Below, in pieces: positions 1 to 4,524 of a stretch of 5,080 bases of DNA. Positions within the stretch are counted from its first letter, which is position 1; each line of letters starts with the position of its first letter. The stretch is from JAAYYM01 sp964483155 (GTDB lineage: Bacteria > Bacillota > Clostridia > Lachnospirales > Lachnospiraceae). Position numbers and translations under genes: made by a program. The stretch is from assembly GCA_964483155.1 (NCBI GenBank), contig CAZAAC010000103.1, positions 1 to 5,080 of the forward strand, written 5' to 3'. The notes beneath the pieces were generated by a model. It was not told where the DNA came from. It searched no databases and saw only the letters and a program-made list of their open reading frames with translations.

Positions 1-934
1 TTCCCTGGCTATATCCGCCCTGGCCGCTTGGTCTGCTTCCCTGGCCGCTCGGTCTGCTTCCCTGACTATATCCACCCTGGCCACTTGGTCTGCTTCCCTG
101 ACTATATCCGCCCTGACTTCCTTGGCCACTTGGTCTGCTTCCCTGACTGTATCCGCCCTGGTTTTGTCTTACCCCTCCTGATTGCCCCTGACGAGCATCA
201 GTTCTTCCATAACTGCGATTATCACTATTAGGATTCCCAGAACTACTGTTATTCCCTTGTATATCTGTCCTGCTCTTTTGGTTATTTTCTTGAACTTGTG
301 TGTTCGTTTGACCACTTTGATTTCCCCCCATCGTTTGCTCTGACAAATCACTTTGTTTGGGCTCGATCTTTTCATTTATTACTTCATTATTCTGTCTATT
401 TGCTACATTAGCCTCATTTGCTGTACTGTTAATTGATGCTGTTCTCTCAACATTTGCAATTTTTACAGCTGGTGTTGGTCTGCCTTGCATAACGCCGCTT
501 GCCTGTCTATTTTGAATACCTTGGCTATTGCCTGGCCTTCCCTGATTACTTCCTTGCGCTCTCTGTTCATTGTTGCCTTGTGGTCTTGACATTTGATTTT
601 GACCACCAGAAGCTCTACTATTATGGGGATTGCTAACAAATATTATATTGGGTTTCTTCTTCTTTGGCGCTTCTTCATTATGTTCTTCACCACTCATTTT
701 TTCAGCTGGTTGTTCGACTGGAATGCTTGGTTTTACTGTTTCTTCTTTATTCGTCTGCTTCGTCATAGAATTACCTGCTCCACTTAAAGCTTTTTTCACA
801 ATTTCCACCTGTGTATCCTCTAGTGTTGATTGCGCTGCTTTGCCACTTATCCCCTGTGTCTCCAGAAGAGTAATAACCTCTTTGCTGGTTTTATCTATTT
901 CTTTTGCGAGTTCATGTATTCTCATTTTAGCCAT
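1..934 (-). CDS. infB: Translation initiation factor IF2, N-terminal part (runs off the left edge)
   Basis: IF2 is the GTPase that brings initiator fMet-tRNA to the 30S subunit and promotes 50S joining. Only the first 311 codons are in the window, and the GTP-binding domain lies beyond the left edge. The protein begins MAKMRIHELAKEIDKTSKEV, matching the MAKMR start of Firmicutes IF2. Residues 1 to about 52 form the small helical IF2-N domain. Residues 53-90 are charged, and residues 91-102 (KKKKPNIIFVSN) form a basic-hydrophobic island. Residues 103-259 are rich in N, Q, G, S and R and look disordered. Residues 260-311 are tandem repeats of GGYSQGSRPSGQ. The start at 934 is supported by GGAGG seven bases upstream; the ATG at 925 (Met4) is too far from it. 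The gene overlaps the ylxQ stop by 13 bp, so coupled translation is likely. The linker is already longer than the roughly 215 residues that precede the G domain in Bacillus subtilis IF2. Confidence 0.95.
   Translation of the reverse strand, partial: MAKMRIHELAKEIDKTSKEVITLLETQGISGKAAQSTLEDTQVEIVKKALSGAGNSMTKQTNKEETVKPSIPVEQPAEKMSGEEHNEEAPKKKKPNIIFVSNPHNSRASGGQNQMSRPQGNNEQRAQGSNQGRPGNSQGIQNRQASGVMQGRPTPAVKIANVERTASINSTANEANVANRQNNEVINEKIEPKQSDLSEQTMGGNQSGQTNTQVQENNQKSRTDIQGNNSSSGNPNSDNRSYGRTDARQGQSGGVRQNQGGYSQGSRPSGQGSQGGYSQGSRPSGQGGYSQGSRPSGQGSRPSGQGGYSQG
2..157 (-). repeat. 36-bp tandem repeat inside infB (GGYSQGSRPSGQ units)
   Basis: Read on the minus strand in the infB frame, the unit GGYSQGSRPSGQ occurs at 157-122, 112-77 and 76-41. 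A GSQ spacer lies at 121-113. A partial unit GSRPSGQ (40-20) and the start of another unit (19-2) follow and run off the window. The units at 112-77 and 76-41 are directly adjacent and differ only at synonymous positions, for example CCA versus CCG for Pro and AGT versus AGC for Ser. The peptide pattern has therefore been kept while the DNA diverged. This is coding repeat DNA, not an intergenic array. Confidence 0.93.
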
Positions 935-1284
935 TCTATTTCCTCCGTATTATGATAATGTTTCTTTCCCGACTCATCCAAGTGCTTGACAATTGTATTT
1001 TTGAATCCTTCGTTTGTCAAAGCAAGTGATGCCCTCATCTCTTTGCCAATTGCATGACCCAGCTCTTCTTTCGTTCCGTATTCATACATGAGCACATGAT
1101 AAAAGTCACACATATTGCGAAACATTTTCTTTGTGTTATCTGAAGCATCTTCTGCAATGATAACTAGCGCCGCTTTTCCAGCTTTGATTTTATTTTCTGT
1201 CATGAATTCTCCGCTTGCAATTGCATGCGCTTTCTCTGCGAGACCAAGTAACTGATATACTTTATTATGCTCCACTCTCCTCAT
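922..1284 (-). CDS. ylxQ: L7Ae/L30e-family RNA-binding protein YlxQ
   Basis: This is a 120-residue member of the ribosomal L7Ae/L30e/S12e family, whose members typically bind kink-turn RNA. The exact RNA target of the nusA-operon member is not settled. The family core is visible: QLLGLAEKAHAIASGEF (about 11-27), the RNA-facing NKIKAGKAALVIIAEDASDN (about 31-50), and the later EELGHAIGKEMRASLALT segment. The protein is about 20 residues longer than B. subtilis YlxQ (about 100), because of a C-terminal tail containing KKHYHNTEEIEWLK. The start is uncertain. The ATG at 1284 has its GGAG only one base upstream, which is poor spacing. An in-frame GTG at 1275 sits ten bases after AAAGGAG and would give 117 residues beginning MEHNKVYQLL. 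The gene overlaps ylxR (20 bp, or 11 bp with the GTG) and infB (13 bp), so it is probably translationally coupled to both. Confidence 0.9.
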   Translation of the reverse strand: MRRVEHNKVYQLLGLAEKAHAIASGEFMTENKIKAGKAALVIIAEDASDNTKKMFRNMCDFYHVLMYEYGTKEELGHAIGKEMRASLALTNEGFKNTIVKHLDESGKKHYHNTEEIEWLK

Positions 1285-1534
1285 ACTCCTTTATTAAACT
1301 GCCAATTACTTCTTCTGGGATCGTTGTCTTCAAAGAACGTTCCAGCCCTTTTCTTTTAATAGCCATGTCCAGGCACTCCTTTGATACGCATAAATAAGCG
1401 CCTCTCCCATTTTTTTTCCCTGTCTTATCCAAAATAATCTCGTCCTCTGCGGTTTTAATGACACGCATCATGTCCTTTTTATTCTTCATTTCACCGCATC
1501 CGACACATTGCCTCATGGGGATTTTTTTGGCCAT
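1265..1534 (-). CDS. ylxR: YlxR/RnpM (DUF448) RNA-binding protein
   Basis: This is an 89-residue protein of the YlxR (DUF448) family, which was linked in B. subtilis to modulation of RNase P (hence RnpM). It lies in its standard place between nusA and ylxQ. Family hallmarks are visible: PMRQCVGCGEMKNKKDMMRV at residues 6-25, and DKTGKKNGRGAYLC at 36-49, which contains the conserved GRGAY loop. Basic residues (RKGLERSLKTT, about 61-71) fit RNA binding. There are four cysteines in two pairs, C10/C13 and C49/C54, which could hold a metal ion; this is inference only. The ATG at 1534 follows GAAAGGGG-type purine-rich sequence and is the natural start. The gene follows nusA after 42 bp and its stop overlaps ylxQ. 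Confidence 0.93.
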   Translation of the reverse strand: MAKKIPMRQCVGCGEMKNKKDMMRVIKTAEDEIILDKTGKKNGRGAYLCVSKECLDMAIKRKGLERSLKTTIPEEVIGSLIKEYEESGA

Positions 1535-1576
1535 ATTACAACCCCTTTCTATCCTGCTGATGACTAATAGTCTTAA

Positions 1577-2722
1577 TTACTCTTCTCGTGTGACTTCTTC
1601 TTGCACATCCTCAAGCGCGTAATCATCTTCTTCGTATTCGCCATCATAACCTTCTTCATAATAATCTTCCATTCTAAAGCCTGGCGCATCCTTCGCCTGT
1701 GTTTCACTCTTTATATCAATTTTGAAGCCCGTCAGACGTGCTGCAAGCCTCGCATTTTGTCCTTCTTTACCTATAGCCAAGGATAACTGATAATCAGGAA
1801 CGACCACCTTCGCTGTCTTTGCATCACCATCAGCAATAACAAAAACAACCTTTGCAGGTGAAAGAGCGTTTTCAATCAATATGCCAGGATTTTCATTCCA
1901 GCTAATAATATCAATTTTTTCTCCTCTGAGCTCATCTACAACAGTATTTACACGAGAGCCATTCATACCGACACATGCACCTACTGGATCAACATCTGCA
2001 TTATGAGAAAAAACAGCAATCTTAGTTCTGCTCCCGGCTTCTCTTGCAATACTTTTTATTTCGACTGTTCCATCTCTTACTTCTGTCACTTCTGATTCAA
2101 ATAATCTCTTGACCAGTTCCGGGTGTGTTCTACTCACTAGAATCTTTGGACCTTTTGTCGTGTCCTTAACCTCTAAAATATATACTTTGATTCTTTCTGT
2201 AGGCTTAAGAACTTCTGTTTTAACCTGCTCATTTTCTGAAAGCAGAGCGTCTACCTTGCCGAGATTAATGCTAATATTCTTACCCACATTTCTCTGTACA
2301 ATACCTGTTACTACATCTTTTTCTTTTCCATAGTATTTATTGTAAAGAACACTTCTCTCTTCTTCACGGATTTTCTGCAATATAACATTCTTTGCATTCT
2401 GCGTTGCTATACGTCCAAATTCCTTGCTTTTAATTTCAATTGGAATAGTACTGCCTACTTTAACTTTTTTATCAATCTGCTTTGCTTCTTCAAGGCTGAT
2501 TTCCATTACATCATCCTCAACCTCTTCAACAACTGTTTTTTCAGCATATACCATAAAATCACATGTTTCATGATTAATCTCTACTGTAATATTATCAGAC
2601 TTACCAAAGTGATTCTTGCACGCAGTAATCAATGATGATTCAATCGCCTCAAATAACGTTTCTTTACTGATATCCTTTTCTCTCTCTAAAATATCCAATG
2701 CTTCCATTAATTCTTTGTTCAT
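1577..2722 (-). CDS. nusA: Transcription termination/antitermination factor NusA
   Basis: NusA binds RNA polymerase and nascent RNA, and modulates pausing, intrinsic termination and antitermination. The 381-residue length fits Firmicutes NusA (371 in B. subtilis), which lacks the C-terminal AR repeats of E. coli. Domains in order: the RNA-polymerase-binding N-terminal domain (1 to about 130), with MNKELMEALDILEREKDISK at the start and EFGRIATQNAKNVILQKIRE at 101-120; an S1 domain (about 135-200) ending in PKILVSRTHPELVKRLF; KH1 with DVDPVGACVG and a GMNG loop at 252-255; and KH2 with PDYQLSLAIGKEGQNARLAA and a GKEG loop at 318-321. A tail from about 351 is very rich in E, D and Y. An AGGAGGG stretch lies about ten bases before the ATG at 2722. 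The 56-bp gap to rimP has no promoter I can defend, so the gene is probably cotranscribed with rimP. Family knowledge suggests autoregulation through the leader before rimP. Confidence 0.98.
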   Translation of the reverse strand: MNKELMEALDILEREKDISKETLFEAIESSLITACKNHFGKSDNITVEINHETCDFMVYAEKTVVEEVEDDVMEISLEEAKQIDKKVKVGSTIPIEIKSKEFGRIATQNAKNVILQKIREEERSVLYNKYYGKEKDVVTGIVQRNVGKNISINLGKVDALLSENEQVKTEVLKPTERIKVYILEVKDTTKGPKILVSRTHPELVKRLFESEVTEVRDGTVEIKSIAREAGSRTKIAVFSHNADVDPVGACVGMNGSRVNTVVDELRGEKIDIISWNENPGILIENALSPAKVVFVIADGDAKTAKVVVPDYQLSLAIGKEGQNARLAARLTGFKIDIKSETQAKDAPGFRMEDYYEEGYDGEYEEDDYALEDVQEEVTREE

Positions 2723-2778
2723 TTCTTTATTTCCCTCCTGCTTTATCGCGCTGGACTCTTATGCCCACATCCTTAATA

Positions 2779-3243
2779 TTAAAAGTCAAATGCTAATCTG
2801 ATTAATGCTATGTCAGACTTATTAAACGTCTTTTCTTCCTCGTTTACAATAATTGTAACAGCATCCTTGCTATAACTCTTCAGAGCACCCACAAATTCCT
2901 TTTCTTTATCAATAAATCTGTATGTTCGGATCTCTACGTCTTTACCAATACTTCTTTCATAATCCTTATCCTTTTTTAACAGTCGCCCTAGTCCAGGTGA
3001 ACTCACTTCCAATATATATGCTTCTGAAATGAAGTCCTCTCGATCTAGTGCTTCCGATAATGCCCTGCTTACAATCTCACAATCATCTATAGTAATACCA
3101 CCTGACTTATCAATATATGCTCTCAGATATTGATTGGCTCCTTCTTTGACATAATCTACATCTACCAAGTCGTATTTATTTTCTTCTATAATCGGCATAA
3201 GTAAAGCTTCTGTTTTTGATTCATACACTTCTTTCTTTGACAT
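2779..3243 (-). CDS. rimP: Ribosome maturation factor RimP
   Basis: RimP (YlxS) acts in the assembly of the 30S subunit, in which it associates with the immature particle. The 154-residue length matches the family (about 155). The N-terminal alpha/beta domain (1 to about 84) carries LVDVDYVKEGANQYLRAYID (26-45), IDDCEIVSRALSEALD (52-67) and YILEVSSPGLGRLLK (76-90). The C-terminal Sm-like domain (about 90-154) carries SIGKDVEIRTY and ends in IALIRLAFDF. The usual SSPGxxRPL motif here reads SSPGLGRLL, with CTG in place of the expected proline codon. A near-perfect AGGAGGTG at 3256-3249, five bases before the ATG at 3243, fixes the start. It is the first gene of the operon, with a promoter and hairpin leader directly upstream. 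Confidence 0.96.
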   Translation of the reverse strand: MSKKEVYESKTEALLMPIIEENKYDLVDVDYVKEGANQYLRAYIDKSGGITIDDCEIVSRALSEALDREDFISEAYILEVSSPGLGRLLKKDKDYERSIGKDVEIRTYRFIDKEKEFVGALKSYSKDAVTIIVNEEEKTFNKSDIALIRLAFDF

Positions 3244-3280
3244 TTCTGCACCTCCTATCCATCATACTGTCTTTTACAAT

Positions 3281-3312
3281 TAATAAGAGTGGACCGCTGC
3301 CCACTCTTATCC
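3281..3312 (-). promoter_or_regulatory. Hairpin in the rimP-nusA leader, candidate NusA-dependent attenuator
   Basis: On the minus strand the arm ATAAGAGTGG (3310-3301) pairs perfectly with CCACTCTTAT (3292-3283). Two more pairs, G-U and C-G, continue into the loop and leave an AGCG tetraloop. A G-U pair at 3311/3282 can extend the base. A T-rich but interrupted stretch (TATTAATT) follows the 3' arm. This makes a strong hairpin with a weak U-tract, about 20 nt after the predicted transcription start and about 25 nt before the rimP ribosome binding site. In B. subtilis the rimP-nusA operon is autoregulated by NusA-dependent termination in its leader. An equivalent role here is inference from position and shape. 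Confidence 0.7.
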
Positions 3313-3335
3313 TAATGCTTATATTAACTTTAAAT

Positions 3336-3364
3336 ATCTTAACACTAAAACGAGACAAATGCAA
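3336..3364 (-). promoter_or_regulatory. Probable sigma-A promoter of the rimP-nusA-infB operon
   Basis: The minus strand shows TTGCAT (3364-3359) and TAAGAT (3341-3336) separated by exactly 17 bases. A TG one base upstream of the -10 (TGTTAAGAT) forms an extended -10 that can compensate for the weak -35. The start of transcription would fall near 3329, giving a leader of about 85 nt before rimP. It begins just 22 bp after the stop codon of the upstream membrane-protein gene. Confidence 0.6.
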
Positions 3365-3386
3365 GGATTTTCATCATCAATGTACT

Positions 3387-4052
3387 TTATTTTCCATACT
3401 TACTAAAAGCAACATAATTACCAGTATTCATATTGGCTAAATCCATTATGCTTTCTTCTGCAAAATAAAATCCATAGTATGGCGTTATCGTCATTTCATC
3501 TATTTGATTTTCTCCATCGATAACACACATCTCGTTATTTAGAACAAGACAGTAATAATTATCCAACTCATACTCTTCTACTCTTTCAAACAGCTCCATC
3601 TGCTCATCAAATGTAACCTCATACTCCTCTAGTTCATTGACAATATAGTTTACTGCATCCATACCATTGAATACATGATAGGTACCTGCATAATAATTAT
3701 CCTCGATGTTTTCAGCTGCTTGATACCAGTGAAATGTACCATCCTCGCCTAATGACAAGATTGATGTATCATCTGCTTCCCACGTCCATCCCGCAACAAT
3801 GCCCTTCCCCTGTTCTTCATTATAATTCTGTTTCTTTTCTTCTATATAGGTAGCTGCATAAAGGCATGCTTTATTAATATAGGGTAGCAGAACCATCAAA
3901 ATTCCTATTAAAAATAATACTACTGAAATCGATAACGTAACAATCTCCAGTACACATTTTTTCTTTTGCTTTACCTTCACAATTAATATTACTGCACTTA
4001 TTAAAAAAAGTAATGCAGCAAATGTCAATAAAATAATACTTATTATCTTCAT
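3387..4052 (-). CDS. Uncharacterised 221-aa membrane-anchored protein
   Basis: I do not recognise a named family. Residues 3-26 and about 36-58 are two strongly hydrophobic membrane segments joined by a basic loop (KVKQKKK, 26-32). By the positive-inside rule the loop would be cytoplasmic and the C-terminal 160 residues outside. That domain is acidic and rich in aromatic residues. It includes GWTWEADDTSILSLGEDGTF (88-107), followed by HWYQ and DNYYAGTYHVFNG (118-130), a pattern suggestive of a small beta-rich domain. Next come an acidic helix-like stretch (LEEYEVTFDEQMELFERVEE, 141-160) and a Tyr-rich end. C168 and C176 could pair outside the cell. AAGGAG seven bases before the ATG at 4052 supports the start. 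The gene has its own promoter and leader and no visible terminator, so transcripts may continue into rimP. Function is unknown; the coding assignment is solid from length, RBS and organised segments. Confidence 0.85.
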   Translation of the reverse strand: MKIISIILLTFAALLFLISAVILIVKVKQKKKCVLEIVTLSISVVLFLIGILMVLLPYINKACLYAATYIEEKKQNYNEEQGKGIVAGWTWEADDTSILSLGEDGTFHWYQAAENIEDNYYAGTYHVFNGMDAVNYIVNELEEYEVTFDEQMELFERVEEYELDNYYCLVLNNEMCVIDGENQIDEMTITPYYGFYFAEESIMDLANMNTGNYVAFSKYGK

Positions 4053-4156
4053 GATTTTCTCCTTGTTCTGATTTATTTTTTAAATGCTATGCTTTGGCTG
4101 ATTATTGCTTTTAGCCAAGAATTTTTAGATATATAGTAAGATAGAATTGATTATAT

Positions 4157-4184
4157 AAAAATGTACAGGCTCACCCTACCTGTA
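4157..4184 (-). promoter_or_regulatory. Hairpin plus U-run in the leader of the membrane-protein gene
   Basis: On the minus strand TACAGG (4184-4179) pairs with CCTGTA (4169-4164) around a nine-base loop (TAGGGTGAG), with one more U-G pair possible. The sequence CATTTTTATATAA follows directly. It starts about ten nt after the predicted transcription start and resembles a weak intrinsic terminator or attenuator. The stem is short, so it could also be chance in AT-rich DNA. A second small stem (TTGGCT/AGCCAA, 4118-4113 with 4099-4094) lies further along the same leader. Confidence 0.4.
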
Positions 4185-4200
4185 TCAAATTACATAAATT

Positions 4201-4230
4201 AGTATAATATAAAAAGTAATATTCTGTCAA
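4201..4230 (-). promoter_or_regulatory. Sigma-A promoter of the membrane-protein gene
   Basis: A perfect -35 TTGACA (4230-4225) and a near-perfect -10 TATACT (4206-4201) are separated by 18 AT-rich bases on the minus strand. Transcription would start near 4194, about 140 nt before the ATG at 4052, leaving a long leader. It is the best-matching promoter in the window. The 4231-4297 stretch between it and the tRNA terminator shows no feature I can support. Confidence 0.75.
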
Positions 4231-4297
4231 TCAATAATTGGTTCTTCCATGTGTAATGAGCAGTTCTTCTATGGATTTTCCTCTATATAATGCTTAT

Positions 4298-4338
4298 AAA
4301 AAAGTACCTATCTTCATAATTAAATGAAAATAGGTACT
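4298..4338 (-). terminator. Intrinsic terminator of the tRNA-Glu unit
   Basis: On the minus strand a 15-bp stem, with a single U-G wobble, joins AGTACCTATTTTCAT (4338-4324) to ATGAAGATAGGTACT (4317-4303) around a six-base loop, and TTTTTT follows at 4303-4298. It lies 32 nt after the tRNA 3' end and separates the tRNA from the membrane-protein gene. The plus-strand side lacks a T-run, so it should work in one direction. Confidence 0.9.
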
Positions 4339-4369
4339 CTTCAGGGTTGGGCTGTTATATAAACAGTCA

Positions 4370-4441
4370 TAGTCCGTAGGGGAATCGAACCCCTGTTTCC
4401 GCCGTGAGAGGGCGGCGTCTTAACCGCTTGACCAACGGACC
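4370..4441 (-). tRNA. tRNA-Glu (anticodon CUC)
   Basis: The minus strand folds into a complete 72-nt cloverleaf. The acceptor stem GGTCCGT pairs with ACGGACT (first pair G-U), with discriminator A73. The D arm is GTC...GAC with AAGCGGTTAA in the loop. The anticodon stem CCGCC/GGCGG encloses the loop CTCTCAC, giving anticodon CTC, which reads GAG (Glu). The variable loop is four bases, and the T arm is AGGGG TTCGATT CCCCT. No CCA is encoded after the discriminator, so CCA must be added enzymatically. It stands alone between the copper ATPase gene and the membrane-protein gene, with its own promoter and terminator. Confidence 0.97.
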
Positions 4442-4451
4442 GTACTAGGCT

Positions 4452-4480
4452 ATTCTATCTTATCTGTATCGCATTTGCAA
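4452..4480 (-). promoter_or_regulatory. Probable promoter of tRNA-Glu
   Basis: TTGCAA (4480-4475) and TAGAAT (4457-4452) are 17 bases apart on the minus strand. The -10 ends ten bases before the tRNA, so the primary transcript would carry only a few extra 5' bases for RNase P to remove. I see no terminator between the upstream ATPase stop (4525) and the tRNA, so read-through from that gene is also possible. Confidence 0.55.
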
Positions 4481-4524
4481 GTACTTTTTATAGATTTTTC
4501 AATCCTCATCAACAATATCTACTA

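Noticed and set aside
2..157. CRISPR-like spacing of near-identical 36-bp units
   Set aside because: Units are directly adjacent with no unique spacers and remain in frame within infB, so this is a coding tandem repeat.
28..231. Plus-strand open frame with repeated LVCFPDYIRP-like segments
   Set aside because: It is the antisense shadow of the infB tandem repeat. It has no ribosome binding site or promoter, and the opposite frame encodes recognisable IF2.
630..989. 119-aa plus-strand open frame
   Set aside because: It lies antisense to the start of infB and the end of ylxQ, which have clear family motifs and ribosome binding sites. No supporting signals exist for the plus-strand frame.
3216..3440. 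Plus-strand open frame across the rimP promoter region
   Set aside because: It spans a promoter, a hairpin and parts of two opposing genes, has no ribosome binding site, and its hydrophobic look comes from reading AT-rich DNA.
4240..4282. Imperfect direct repeat GTTCTTCCATG / GTTCTTCTATG
   Set aside because: Two short copies in AT-rich intergenic DNA with no placement relative to a promoter that suggests an operator. It is likely chance.
4355..4369. Small hairpin CTGTT/AACAG just after the tRNA
   Set aside because: Only five base pairs and no T-run. The 15-bp stem with six T's shortly downstream is the real terminator.
4370..4441. tRNA-Glu as an integration site for a mobile element
   Set aside because: No integrase gene, no duplicated tRNA 3' end and no compositional break is visible on either side within the window.
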